Source: Ignavibacteria bacterium (GTDB lineage: Bacteria > Bacteroidota > Ignavibacteria > Ignavibacteriales > SURF-24). Taken from it: 64,000 nucleotides of DNA. The position numbers and the translations under genes were made by a program. The notes under the pieces are model-generated. The model searched no databases. It worked only from the letters and a program-made list of their open reading frames with translations, and had not been told where the DNA came from. The stretch spans positions 62,001-126,000 of the forward strand of contig JAAXKQ010000006.1 of NCBI GenBank assembly GCA_025612245.1, in the 5' to 3' direction. Each line of letters opens with the position of its first letter. Positions within the stretch are counted from its first letter, which is position 1. Shown in pieces: positions 16,200 to 24,859 of the stretch.

Positions 16200-17858
16200 A
16201 TGCAAACAAACCTAAAAAACATTATTACAGCTCCGCGCGGTACAACCCTCAGCTGTAAAGGATGGATCCAGGAAGCAGCCATGAGAATGCTGATGAATAA
16301 CCTGGATCCTGAAGTTGCGGAAAATCCGGATCAGCTCATTGTCTATGGCGGCAAAGGCAAGGCTGCCCGCAACTGGGATTGCTTTCAGGCCATTGTTAAA
16401 TCTTTACAGGAACTCGAAGAAGACGAAACCCTTCTGGTCCAATCGGGTAAACCTGTCGCAGTTTTCAAAACCCACAAGGACGCCCCAAGGGTCATCATCT
16501 CCAACTCCATGCTCGTCCCCAAGTGGGCAACCTGGGATGAATTCCGCAGGCTCGAAGCGCTGGGACTTACAATGTATGGACAGATGACGGCCGGAAGCTG
16601 GATCTACATAGGTACCCAGGGCATACTTCAGGGTACTTATGAAACTTTTGCCGAATGCGCCAGGAAACACTTCGCAGGCACTCTTCAGGGGAAATTCCTC
16701 CTTAGCGCAGGGCTGGGAGGAATGGGCGGAGCACAGCCACTGGCGGCTACGATGAACGGTGCTGCTTTCCTCGGAATCGACGTCGATAAGGCCAGGATAC
16801 AAAAAAGAATTGATACCGGGTATATCGACGTGATGAGTGAAAACCTGGATGAAGCCCTCTTGCTCGTCATGAAGGCAAAGCAAACGATGACTCCACTTTC
16901 GGTTGGCCTTGTTGGCAACGCCGGCGAAATACTGCCTGAAATATTGGAAAGAGACATCATTCCTGACGTATTGACCGACCAGACTTCGGCTCACGACACT
17001 CTTAACGGTTATGTGCCCATGGGAATGAGCTTCCAGGAGGCTATTTCCTTAAGACAGCTTAACCCCGAAAAGTATATAAGGCTTGCCAAGGATACCATCG
17101 TCGAACACGTAAAGGCAATGCTGGAATTCCAGAAAAAAGGCGCCATAACATTCGATTACGGCAACAACATACGCGGCGAGGCCAAAGATAACGGCCTTGA
17201 AAACGCTTTCGACATTCCGGGCTTCGTGCCTGAATACATACGTCCTCTTTTCTGCGACGGCAAAGGACCTTTCCGCTGGGCGGCTCTTTCAGGGGACCCC
17301 GAGGACATATTCGTTACAGACAGGGCCATCATGGAAGCCTTCCCCGGAAATAAATCACTCATTAACTGGATTGAAAAAGCCCAGAGGAAAGTCCATTTCC
17401 AGGGTCTGCCAAGCAGGATCTGCTGGCTCGGCTACGGCGAAAGAGCCAAAATGGGTTTAATTTTTAATGACCTCGTCAAAGATGGAAAGCTTAAAGCCCC
17501 GATTGTAATTGGCAGGGATCACCTGGACTGTGGTTCTGTTGCTTCCCCAAACCGTGAGACCGAAAAAATGCTGGACGGAAGCGACGCCATTGCAGACTGG
17601 CCTATCTTAAATGCCCTTCTTAATTCAATTGGAGGAGCCAGCTGGGTATCTGTTCACCATGGAGGCGGCGTTGGAATCGGTAATTCAATTCATGCCGGCA
17701 TGGTTGTAGTTGCCGATGGTACACAGGAGGCTGCCAGGAGACTTGAACGGGTGTTGACTTATGACCCGGGAATGGGTATTGTAAGACATGCAGATGCAGG
17801 TTATAAACAAGCCATTGAGAATGCTAAGGCACTTGGTATAAAAATGCCAATGCTCTAG
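16200..17858 (+). CDS. hutU: Urocanate hydratase
   Basis: Adds water to urocanate to give imidazolone propionate, the second step of histidine degradation, using tightly bound NAD+ as electrophile. Diagnostic stretches: [17 protein letters not shown] (about 21-37), [11 protein letters not shown], the NAD-binding [17 protein letters not shown] (about 160-176), and the catalytic Cys in [17 protein letters not shown] (about 437-453), followed by [13 protein letters not shown]. Length is the usual ~550. A GTG at 16191 is in frame, but the ATG at 16200, one base after the orf111 stop, is the better start. HutH, HutI and HutG are not in the window, so the pathway is dispersed or partial. Confidence 0.95.
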   Translation: MQTNLKNIITAPRGTTLSCKGWIQEAAMRMLMNNLDPEVAENPDQLIVYGGKGKAARNWDCFQAIVKSLQELEEDETLLVQSGKPVAVFKTHKDAPRVIISNSMLVPKWATWDEFRRLEALGLTMYGQMTAGSWIYIGTQGILQGTYETFAECARKHFAGTLQGKFLLSAGLGGMGGAQPLAATMNGAAFLGIDVDKARIQKRIDTGYIDVMSENLDEALLLVMKAKQTMTPLSVGLVGNAGEILPEILERDIIPDVLTDQTSAHDTLNGYVPMGMSFQEAISLRQLNPEKYIRLAKDTIVEHVKAMLEFQKKGAITFDYGNNIRGEAKDNGLENAFDIPGFVPEYIRPLFCDGKGPFRWAALSGDPEDIFVTDRAIMEAFPGNKSLINWIEKAQRKVHFQGLPSRICWLGYGERAKMGLIFNDLVKDGKLKAPIVIGRDHLDCGSVASPNRETEKMLDGSDAIADWPILNALLNSIGGASWVSVHHGGGVGIGNSIHAGMVVVADGTQEAARRLERVLTYDPGMGIVRHADAGYKQAIENAKALGIKMPML

Positions 17859-17897
17859 GCAGGTATATTTATAAATGATCCCAAAAGGAGTAACTTT

Positions 17898-19082
17898 ATG
17901 AAAGTCTTAGTAGCTGACAAATTCCCCGAACACTATCTCCAACAAATGAGAGATCTTGGTTTGGAAGTGATTTTCGCCCCAAAACTAGGCGAAAACGATC
18001 TGCCTGCTAACATTGAGGATATCGATATCCTTGTCGTCCGCTCGACTAATGTAAACGCTGAAACCATACGCAAAAGCGATAAGCTGAATTTAATTGTAAG
18101 GGCCGGCGCCGGAGTAAATAATATAAACATTGCAGCGGCTAACCAGAAAGGCGTTTATGTAGCCAACTGCCCGGGAAAAAACTCCGTTGCCGTGGCTGAA
18201 CTGGCAATTGGACTTATGATCTCGCTGGACAGAAGGATTCCCCATAACGTAATGGATTTTAAGAGCAGCAAATGGAATAAGGCCGAATACTCGAAAGCCG
18301 AGGGGCTGCTGGGTAAGAACCTGGCTCTGATCGGCGTAGGCAACATCGGAAAGGAAGTTGCACACAGGGCTCTGGCTTTGGGCATGAACGTCTATGGCAA
18401 GGATATCTCACGCATTGAAGGCGTTGCAATAAAGGACTTTTCCGAAATGGATCAGATACTGCCTATTGCAGACATCATTTCAATCCATCTCCCGCTTACA
18501 AATGAAACGCGCAATCTTTTCGATAGAAAGATGTTCTCATACGTCAAACCTGGCGCAATTTTCATTAACACCTCACGATCTGAAATAGTGGACGAGGAGG
18601 CTCTCATTGAAGCCGTTAAGACGAAAAACCTGAAGGTAGGCCTCGATGTGTTCAAGGATGAACCCGAAGGCAAATCCGGCGAAGTCTGCTCCCCCTTGCA
18701 GGAGCTGGGGAACGTTTACGTCACACACCACATAGGCGCTTCAACCGAGCAGGCACAGAACGCAGTAGCAGAAGAAACTGTAAGGATCATCAAGGACTTC
18801 ATGAAAAGCGGCGTTATTGCCCATTGGGTCAACCGGGCACAGAAAACAGACGCCCAGTACCAGCTTGTAATCAAGCATTTCGACCGCCCGGGCGTCTTGG
18901 CTGCAATATTCGATGTTCTTAAAGAGGGACACATCAACATTGAAGAAGTTGAGAACGTCATCTTTGAGGGCGGAATTGCCGCCTGCTGCACGATGAAAAT
19001 CAACAAGCCCGCTTCAAGCGAAATGCTCAAGTGCTTCCGTGAAAATGAAAACATATTAAGCATTTCACACGTATCAATTTAA
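17898..19082 (+). CDS. serA: D-3-phosphoglycerate dehydrogenase
   Basis: Oxidises 3-phosphoglycerate to 3-phosphohydroxypyruvate, the first step of serine synthesis. The NAD(P)-binding Rossmann motif is GVGNIGKEVAHRA (about 146-158). The catalytic Arg lies in INTSRSEIVDE and the His/Glu pair in LGLDVFKDEPE-type and THHIGASTEQAQ regions. A C-terminal ACT-like domain (about 320-394: YQLVIKHFDRPGVLAAIFDVL) suggests serine feedback control. This is the short, ~394-residue class. AAAGGAG precedes the ATG at a good distance. 39 bp separate it from hutU, so it may share the transcript; a strong terminator follows. Confidence 0.92.
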   Translation: MKVLVADKFPEHYLQQMRDLGLEVIFAPKLGENDLPANIEDIDILVVRSTNVNAETIRKSDKLNLIVRAGAGVNNINIAAANQKGVYVANCPGKNSVAVAELAIGLMISLDRRIPHNVMDFKSSKWNKAEYSKAEGLLGKNLALIGVGNIGKEVAHRALALGMNVYGKDISRIEGVAIKDFSEMDQILPIADIISIHLPLTNETRNLFDRKMFSYVKPGAIFINTSRSEIVDEEALIEAVKTKNLKVGLDVFKDEPEGKSGEVCSPLQELGNVYVTHHIGASTEQAQNAVAEETVRIIKDFMKSGVIAHWVNRAQKTDAQYQLVIKHFDRPGVLAAIFDVLKEGHINIEEVENVIFEGGIAACCTMKINKPASSEMLKCFRENENILSISHVSI

Positions 19083-19088
19083 CGAAAT

Positions 19089-19119
19089 AAAAAGGGAAGG
19101 CTTAAAGCCTTCCCTTTTT
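19089..19119. terminator. Terminator after serA
   Basis: AAAAAGGGAAGGC (19089-19101), loop TTAAA, GCCTTCCCTTTTT (19107-19119): a perfect stem with A- and T-tracts, hence able to end transcription from either side. It sits between convergent serA and the MqnA-like gene. Confidence 0.92.
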
Positions 19120-19158
19120 ATTAAACTGAATTTAGCCTTGTTCTATTCTGGCTTCATC

Positions 19159-19917
19159 TCAAACGAAATTCACTTCCACCATGTCGTCCGTAATTCCATG
19201 AAAGTACGGCAGCTGCAGAAGCTCCTTTAAGGCTTCCACTTCGGCATCGGTCATTTCAAAATAAACCGAATTAAAGTTGTTCTTTATTGTTTCCTTCGAG
19301 TTCTCGTCGATCTCAAAGGTCTTAAGCAGCTTATCCAGGTTATCTTCTATTAGCACGTCGGTATCTTTCAATGCCTCGTGCAGCTCCTCAAGAAAGGACC
19401 TTTCTTTTGCAACAGCCACAAAATTCACGTACGGCATAAACAGCATCTCAGATATTTCATCCGAAAGGCTCATCCCCGAGTTAAAGCGCCCTTGCTCCAG
19501 GTTAATGTCACCTACCATGAGGTAATTTTTTAACCCGGGAACTACCTGCCCTGTTTCAAGGTGAATCTGGACATCAGTGGAATACTTTTCCTTAAAAAGG
19601 ATTTTGGAAAGTATGATTTCATTGGTTGAGATGTCCCCTTTCATAAAAATATCCGAAAACTTGTTCTGTTCGGGCATGAAATAGAAAAATGCATTCGAAA
19701 GGAGTCCATCAAATGAAATGGCAACTTTGGATGAGACCCAAAAGTGCGGGTGCTTCAGCAGGTCGCACGAAGGCACTATCGCAAGGTCGCAGTTCCCGTT
19801 CTCAAGCTCTGTACTCAGAATTGAAGCCTCCCTGAAAGCAAGGTCTTTCTTCAGGCTTTCGGGCAACACTTCTTCGAGCATGGAGGTATAGATATTTTTC
19901 GGAAATATAATTTTCAC
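19159..19917 (-). CDS. MqnA-like periplasmic-binding-fold protein
   Basis: The best resemblance is to the MqnA/MqnD group, which in menaquinone synthesis by the futalosine route dehydrates chorismate or cleaves cyclic futalosine. Supporting pattern: LENGNCDLAIVPSCDLL (about 37-53, like the L-xGexDlgivP of MqnA), WVSSKVAISFDGLLSNAF (about 59-76), and LMVGDIN (about 131-137, like the later GD motif). Length 252 is a little short of the ~280 residues of MqnA. The usual MqnA substrate-pocket motifs are not all recognisable, so it may be a divergent paralogue with another ligand. No signal peptide. It lies just past the rplS terminator. Confidence 0.45.
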   Translation of the reverse strand: MKIIFPKNIYTSMLEEVLPESLKKDLAFREASILSTELENGNCDLAIVPSCDLLKHPHFWVSSKVAISFDGLLSNAFFYFMPEQNKFSDIFMKGDISTNEIILSKILFKEKYSTDVQIHLETGQVVPGLKNYLMVGDINLEQGRFNSGMSLSDEISEMLFMPYVNFVAVAKERSFLEELHEALKDTDVLIEDNLDKLLKTFEIDENSKETIKNNFNSVYFEMTDAEVEALKELLQLPYFHGITDDMVEVNFV

Positions 19918-19937
19918 TTTTCTAACTTAAGTCCCAA

Positions 19938-19969
19938 GAAAAAAAAAGCCGCTTTAAGGAAGGCGGCTT
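19938..19969 (-). terminator. Terminator of the ribosomal-protein operon
   Basis: On the minus strand AAGCCGC-type stem (19946-19952 with 19963-19969) is followed by a run of nine T (19947-19939 region). It is 14 bp past the rplS stop codon. Confidence 0.88.
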
Positions 19970-19982
19970 GTAATTCCAAAAG

Positions 19983-20327
19983 TTATTTAGCTTTATTTTT
20001 GATTCTTGCAGCTTTACCCGAAAGATTTCTAAGATAGAAGAGTTTTGCCCTTCTTACGTCGCCCTGTTTGAGGACTTCGATCTTAGCAATTTTTGGTGAA
20101 TTTATCGGGAAAATTCTTTCAACTCCAACACCGCTGGAGATCTTTCTTACAGTAAAGGTTCTGCTAATACCAGCTCCCCTGATGCTAATAACGTCGCCTT
20201 CAAAGGGCTGAATTCTTTCTTTATCACCTTCGATTACTCTAACGTGTACGCGAATATGATCGCCAGGGTTAAATTCCGGCAAGTCGGTTTTAATTTGATC
20301 CGCAACAAATTCTTTTAAGTTATCCAT
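19983..20327 (-). CDS. rplS: 50S ribosomal protein L19
   Basis: A 114-residue L19, which sits at the 30S-50S interface near L14. Family hallmarks: [19 protein letters not shown] (about 15-33), [27 protein letters not shown] (given as [10 protein letters not shown] and [12 protein letters not shown]), [13 protein letters not shown] and the C-terminal RRAKLFYLR. Length is normal. It is the last gene of rpsP-khpA-rimM-trmD-rplS, 3 bp after trmD, and is followed by a strong terminator. Confidence 0.98.
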   Translation of the reverse strand: MDNLKEFVADQIKTDLPEFNPGDHIRVHVRVIEGDKERIQPFEGDVISIRGAGISRTFTVRKISSGVGVERIFPINSPKIAKIEVLKQGDVRRAKLFYLRNLSGKAARIKNKAK

Positions 20328-20330
20328 GTC

Positions 20331-21011
20331 CTACTCCGAACTATTTATTTTTTTCCATTTTTCAGTTAATATCGTGGACTGTTCAGCTTTCCAGTCCTTA
20401 ATTTTCTTAAAGTTCCCCGATAAGAGTACTTCAGGCACTTTCAAGCCCCGGTAATCAGCCGGACGGGTAAAGTAAGGGGCCTCAACAATATTCCCATCCT
20501 GGAAAGAATCTTCCAGTGCTGATTCGCTATCGCCCAAGACTCCGGGAATGAGTCTAACAATAGCATCGACAACGACCAGAGCGGGCAGTTCCCCGCCGCT
20601 GAGGACAAAGTTGCCGATTGAAATTTCGTCTGTAGCGAAAGCTTCTCTAACCCTGTCGTCAATTCCCTTATAATGACCAGCAATTACCATTAAGTTTTCA
20701 GCAATAGAGAACTTATTGGCCAGTTGTTGATTAAATATTTTTCCCTTAGGACAGCTATAAATTACGTGCTGGTATTTCCTCTGGCTGAACAAATATTCAA
20801 TGCATTCAAAGAACGGTTCAGGTTTAAGGAGCATGCCAGCTCCTCCACCGAAAGGCTTATCGTCAATTGTCTTATGTTTATCGTGCGCATAGTCGCGCAG
20901 GTTATGAACTACAATTTCAACTTTCTTAAAATCCTGCGCTCTTTTGATAATGCTTGTATTAAGCGGACTAGTAAGCAGATCCGGAACCGCAGAAATTATA
21001 TCAATCCTCAT
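20331..21011 (-). CDS. trmD: tRNA (guanine-N1)-methyltransferase TrmD
   Basis: Methylates G37 of tRNAs next to the anticodon to prevent frameshifting. The SPOUT trefoil-knot motifs are clear: KPFGGGAGMLLKPEPF (about 49-64), ISIGNFVLSGGE (about 131-142), and YFTRPADYRG with VPEVLLSGN (about 185-207). The position after SGN is Phe rather than the common His. The tail is also short: after KAEQS it ends within about 14 residues, without the RTxxRRPDLL extension of many homologues. The ATG at 21011 starts MRIDIISAVPDLL, the standard TrmD N-terminus, and overlaps the rimM stop by 11 nt; an in-frame start at 21035 would add eight unrelated residues. Confidence 0.96.
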   Translation of the reverse strand: MRIDIISAVPDLLTSPLNTSIIKRAQDFKKVEIVVHNLRDYAHDKHKTIDDKPFGGGAGMLLKPEPFFECIEYLFSQRKYQHVIYSCPKGKIFNQQLANKFSIAENLMVIAGHYKGIDDRVREAFATDEISIGNFVLSGGELPALVVVDAIVRLIPGVLGDSESALEDSFQDGNIVEAPYFTRPADYRGLKVPEVLLSGNFKKIKDWKAEQSTILTEKWKKINSSE

Positions 21012-21534
21012 CGTCCTCTTCTTCGAAAATATCACCGCCTGGTCTTAAGACCAGGATCTTGTTAATGGGGTCAAAACTCTCGACATAGTCACTAACAGCA
21101 GGAATCAGTAATTCCCCTTCAGATAAGTCCTTAATGACATAGACATCATTGGCAGGAAGGCTGAGAACGTCAACCAGATTACCAATGAGCCCGCCATTAC
21201 GGAAGACCCGGCTGCCGATCAGGTCGTGAATAAAATAGGTATTCTCTTCAAGACCGATCAGATTATCCTGGTCCACGAAGATTCTTTTGCCGAGGAGGAA
21301 TTCAACTTCGCGGGCGCTGTTAAAATTCTTAAACTTAACAGACCATACTTTGCCCGTATGGATTACCTTCTCAACAGAGAACTTCTTTTTATCGCCAAAG
21401 ACGTCAATATAGACGTCATTAAGCTTCATTAACCGTTCAGGACTATCTGAGTAAGGGATTACATTTACAAAGCCTCCCGTTTCGAAGAGGCTTTTTATTT
21501 CAGCTATTAAATAATACTCACTCACTATTTTCAA
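21001..21534 (-). CDS. rimM: 16S rRNA processing protein RimM
   Basis: RimM binds S19 and helps mature the 3' head of the 30S subunit. The N-terminal RimM barrel (about 1-85) and C-terminal PRC-barrel domain (about 97-165) are both seen, the latter with YFIHDLIGSRVFRNGGLIGNLVDVL (quoted as YFIHDLIGSRVF and LIGNLVDVL) and the closing DPINKILVLRPGGDI. Gene order between khpA and trmD is the usual one and supports the call. The first barrel is divergent. Tail ends in an acidic EEEDDED cluster. Confidence 0.88.
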   Translation of the reverse strand: MKIVSEYYLIAEIKSLFETGGFVNVIPYSDSPERLMKLNDVYIDVFGDKKKFSVEKVIHTGKVWSVKFKNFNSAREVEFLLGKRIFVDQDNLIGLEENTYFIHDLIGSRVFRNGGLIGNLVDVLSLPANDVYVIKDLSEGELLIPAVSDYVESFDPINKILVLRPGGDIFEEEDDED

Positions 21535-21547
21535 GTCAGTCTGGACT

Positions 21548-21781
21548 TTAGTCCAGAATTTCCAGAACTACGCGTTTGCCTTCTTTAGCAGCGACAGCTG
21601 TCAGCAATGTTCTCATAGCCTGAGCAGTTTTGCCCTGCTTACCAATCACCTTACCAACGTCTTCCGCACTGACTTTAAGAGACAGCACGATCTTATTGTC
21701 TTCCGAGCTTTTTTCTTCGATACTTACGCCATCTGGGTTGTCCACAAGATGCTTTGCGATAAATTCAATGAATTCTTTCAT
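21548..21781 (-). CDS. khpA: KH-domain RNA-binding protein KhpA
   Basis: A single 77-residue KH domain with the RNA-gripping loop in GKVIGKQGKTAQAMRTLL (GxxG = GKQG, about 45-62). KhpA (YlqC) family proteins bind RNA and take part in cell-size and division control in Gram-positive bacteria; the role here is not known. Its place between rpsP and rimM is the common one. It overlaps neither neighbour (13 bp to rimM). Confidence 0.93.
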   Translation of the reverse strand: MKEFIEFIAKHLVDNPDGVSIEEKSSEDNKIVLSLKVSAEDVGKVIGKQGKTAQAMRTLLTAVAAKEGKRVVLEILD

Positions 21782-21864
21782 TTTTTAACCCTCTTAAGTT
21801 TAAGCGAAGAGTACTTAGTTAGTGATCTGAAACCCTCCGAAAGTTTCCTTTTTAAAAGAACGCT

Positions 21865-22311
21865 TTAGGCAGGATTTTCATCGGAAGTAGTACTCTTTAC
21901 TTCCGTGACTTCCTTTGGCTGCTCTTTAGCTGATGCTGTCCCTTCTGCTGCACCAGATTTAGACTGTTTTTTGGCCGAACCAACTTTGGCTTCATTAAGT
22001 TTAGACCACGCTTCAAATTTAGAATTTGCCTCTGTTTCAGGCAGACCCTTTTTTGACAATTCCTTTTTGAGCAAAATACCCTTTTTGCTTAAAAGGTTTT
22101 TGACGGTGTCTGTAGGCTGGGCACCAACTCCAAGCCAGTAAAGAGCCCTGTCTTCTTTTATATCGATAGTAGCAGGATCGGTAAGCGGATTATACAATCC
22201 AATAGCTTCCAAAAACTTTCCATCTCTTGGGGCGCGTGAATCAGCAGCAACCACTTTATAAATCGGCTGTTTCTTTTTACCCATTCTTCTTAATCTTAGC
22301 TTAACTGCCAA
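21865..22311 (-). CDS. rpsP: 30S ribosomal protein S16 with long C-terminal tail
   Basis: The S16 core is in residues 1-80: [24 protein letters not shown] opening (quoted as [14 protein letters not shown]), [15 protein letters not shown], then [22 protein letters not shown] further ~65 residues follow, ending in a low-complexity Ala/Glu/Lys/Ser tail (about 108-148). Such tails occur in Bacteroidota S16. It is first in the rpsP-rplS group and starts 49 bp after ffh ends, so it may be read from the ffh/ATP synthase transcript or its own promoter. Confidence 0.97.
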   Translation of the reverse strand: MAVKLRLRRMGKKKQPIYKVVAADSRAPRDGKFLEAIGLYNPLTDPATIDIKEDRALYWLGVGAQPTDTVKNLLSKKGILLKKELSKKGLPETEANSKFEAWSKLNEAKVGSAKKQSKSGAAEGTASAKEQPKEVTEVKSTTSDENPA

Positions 22312-22360
22312 ATTATTTGTTCCTCCGAGTTATATTTCTTTATATCAATTTATTCTAAAA

Positions 22361-23701
22361 TCAATTAATTCTAAAGTTCTTCAGTGCGGCAAAAGGGTTT
22401 TTCCTTCCGCCGGAAGATGAGGAATTAAGCATCTTCATCATCCTCTGCATCTCCTGAAACTGTTTGATCAGGCGGTTTACCTCCTGAATGCTTGTTCCGC
22501 TGCCGCGTGCTATTCTTTTCCTGCGGCCTCCGTTTAAGATCTTTGGAGACGACCTTTCCTGCCTGGTCATCGACTGAATTATCGCCTCAACCCTTAAGAG
22601 CTGCTTGTCGTCGATGTCCGCATTCTTGATCTGAGAGCCGATGCCCGGAATCATTCCAATAATGGATTTCAAGGAACCCATTTTTTTGATCATCTTAATT
22701 TGCTTAAGAAAATCCTCAAAGTCAAACTTATTCTCCCTTAAGCGTTCCTCTAATTCCTGAGCCTCAACTTCGTCAAACTGCTCCTGAGCCTTCTCAACCA
22801 GGGAAACTATGTCCCCTTTTCCAAGAATTCTTGAGGCCATGCGCTCGGGATAAAACGGCTCCATGGAATCGAGCTTTTCACCCAGGCTGATAAACTTGAT
22901 CGGCTTATCCACAACGGCACGAATTGAAAGGGCACATCCGCCCCTTGTATCGCCGTCTAATTTTGTCAGAACAATGCCGTCAAAATTCACCTTGTCGTGA
23001 AATGCCTTTGCAGAATTAACTGCATCCTGCCCGGTCATTGAATCAACGACAAAAAGTGTCTCAGAAGGATTTACGTTCTGCTTTATGGCAGAAACCTCCT
23101 GCATCATATCCTCATCCACGTGCAAGCGCCCTGCCGTATCGATTATCAGAGTATCGAGCCCGTTTTCCTTGGCGTAGGAAATGGCATCCTTTGCAATCCT
23201 GACCGCATCCTTGTGGTCGGCAGAAAAAACCGGAACGCTTATCTGCTGCCCGAGCTGCTTGAGCTGCTCTATAGCAGCAGGCCTGTAAATATCGTCAGCA
23301 ACTAAAAGAACTTTTCTGTTCTTTGACTTGAGCGATTTGGCCAATTTGGCGCTGAAGGTCGTCTTACCCGAACCCTGCAGACCTACCATTAAAATGACAG
23401 AAGGAGCCGAACCGCTCAGTTTTATTTCAGACTGGCTGTTGCCCATAAGGGCAGTCAGCTCGTCGTATATAATCTTTGTTATCTGCTGCCCGGGAGTAAT
23501 AGAATTCAGAACTTCCCGGCCTATAGCCTTGGCTGTTACGTCATCAATAAACTTTTTTGCAACCTTATAGTTGACGTCAGCATCTAAAAGTACGCGCCTT
23601 ATCTCTCTTAAACTATCGGAAATATTGTTTTCCGTTAATCTGCCCTGTCCACTTATCTTCTTAAGCGCTGTCTCAAGTTTGTATGTTAAATCTTCAAACA
23701 T
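22361..23701 (-). CDS. ffh: Signal recognition particle protein Ffh
   Basis: The GTPase of the bacterial signal recognition particle; it binds signal sequences at the ribosome and docks with FtsY. N domain about 1-85; G domain with P-loop GLQGSGKTT (about 107-115), DTAGRLHVDEDMM (about 188-200), TKLDGDTRGG (about 245-254) and the closing LGEKLDSMEPF. The methionine-rich M domain (about 325-446) contains RIARGSGTSIQEVN, which contacts SRP RNA. Length is standard. It lies between atpG and rpsP on the same strand. Confidence 0.98.
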   Translation of the reverse strand: MFEDLTYKLETALKKISGQGRLTENNISDSLREIRRVLLDADVNYKVAKKFIDDVTAKAIGREVLNSITPGQQITKIIYDELTALMGNSQSEIKLSGSAPSVILMVGLQGSGKTTFSAKLAKSLKSKNRKVLLVADDIYRPAAIEQLKQLGQQISVPVFSADHKDAVRIAKDAISYAKENGLDTLIIDTAGRLHVDEDMMQEVSAIKQNVNPSETLFVVDSMTGQDAVNSAKAFHDKVNFDGIVLTKLDGDTRGGCALSIRAVVDKPIKFISLGEKLDSMEPFYPERMASRILGKGDIVSLVEKAQEQFDEVEAQELEERLRENKFDFEDFLKQIKMIKKMGSLKSIIGMIPGIGSQIKNADIDDKQLLRVEAIIQSMTRQERSSPKILNGGRRKRIARGSGTSIQEVNRLIKQFQEMQRMMKMLNSSSSGGRKNPFAALKNFRIN

Positions 23702-23764
23702 AATATTTTAAAAAATGACACTAAATTTAGCTATTTTTCCGGAAATTTTCAAATTTATTAATTT

Positions 23765-24649
23765 TTATTCGCCTTTCAACGCATTTGCGCCGCTTACAAT
23801 CTCCAGGATTTCGGTTGTAATGGCTGCCTGGCGTTCCCTGTTATAGCGCAACTGCAAGGTACTGATCAGTTCTTTTGCATTTTCCGTAGCCATATCCATA
23901 GCTGTCATTCTTGCGCCCAGTTCAGAAGCATTTGATTCGAGCAAAATTCTCCACATCTGCGAATTAAGGTGCTTGGGAAGCAGGTTATTTAATATAAGAT
24001 TCCTGTCAGGTTCAAATATATAATTAGTATTTACCTTGGTTTCAACGTCATTATTTGTAACCCGGAGAACCGGAAGAAGCTGTTCAACAGTAATCACCTG
24101 CTGCATGACGGATTTGAACTGATTAAAGACAACAACCACTTTGTCCAGCTCACCGTCTAAAAAGCGCTTCTTCAGGTCATTCATAATTCCGGAAGCTTTT
24201 GGAAATCTGAGGTCTGCAAACACCCCTGAAAAATCACCCAGGATCTTGTAGTTCCTCCTGCTGAAGTGCTCTAGACCCTTCTTGCCTATCGGAATCACGT
24301 ACAGGTTTCCCGAATCGTAATAATCCCTGTAATCCCCGTGTATGAGCCTGGTAGCCTCACGTATAAGGTTCATATTGAAGCCGCCGCAGAGCCCCCTGTC
24401 TGAGGTAACTACAATTACCCCGATGTTTTTGACCGGACGGTCTGTAATTAGAGGGTTACTTATATTATTCTCAATTGATACCAGCTCTTTGAAGAGATCG
24501 GATATTTTCCTGGAGTAGGGCCTGGCATTGATAATATTTTCCTGGGCTCTCCTCAGTTTTGCAGCAGCCACCATTTTCATGGCTTTCGTGATCTGCTCAA
24601 TGTTTTTTACTCCGATTATTCTTCTTTTGATGTCCCTTAATGTAGCCAT
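23765..24649 (-). CDS. atpG: ATP synthase subunit gamma
   Basis: The central rotor shaft of F1. Conserved ends are visible: MATLRDIKRRIIGVKNIEQITKAMKMVAAAKLRRAQ (quoted as RRIIGVKNIEQITKAMKMVA) and the C-terminal ELISTLQLRYNRERQAAITTE plus EIVSGANAL. The middle has DRGLCGGFN (about 85-93). Length 294 is normal. It is last in the ATP synthase block and is separated from atpA by 210 bp that contain a 15-bp hairpin, unusual because these genes are normally tightly linked. ffh follows 63 bp downstream. Confidence 0.97.
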   Translation of the reverse strand: MATLRDIKRRIIGVKNIEQITKAMKMVAAAKLRRAQENIINARPYSRKISDLFKELVSIENNISNPLITDRPVKNIGVIVVTSDRGLCGGFNMNLIREATRLIHGDYRDYYDSGNLYVIPIGKKGLEHFSRRNYKILGDFSGVFADLRFPKASGIMNDLKKRFLDGELDKVVVVFNQFKSVMQQVITVEQLLPVLRVTNNDVETKVNTNYIFEPDRNLILNNLLPKHLNSQMWRILLESNASELGARMTAMDMATENAKELISTLQLRYNRERQAAITTEILEIVSGANALKGE

Positions 24650-24796
24650 TTTTATTAGATTTTGAGATTAAAACATCACTGTAATTTAAGATAAAACTTT
24701 TTGTAATAACAACAAGGCTAAAAGCTTTTTAAGAAACTTTAGAAGCTGAAAATGGGAAAGCCCTAAGAAAAAGAGTTTTCCGAAAAACAGCTAAAA

Positions 24797-24834
24797 ATTA
24801 TAAATCTTGCCTTTTTAGGGGCAAGATTTATAAT
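24797..24834 (-). promoter_or_regulatory. 15-bp hairpin between atpA and atpG
   Basis: ATTATAAATCTTGCC (24797-24811) pairs perfectly with GGCAAGATTTATAAT (24820-24834) over an 8-nt loop. On the minus strand the stem is followed by TTTTTAGCTGTTTTT. It begins 25 bp past the atpA stop. It could be an attenuator, an RNA-processing site or a mRNA 3'-end stabiliser; sequence alone does not decide. Confidence 0.7.
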
Positions 24835-24859
24835 CAAGTTCTTTCCACAGATCTTCTGC

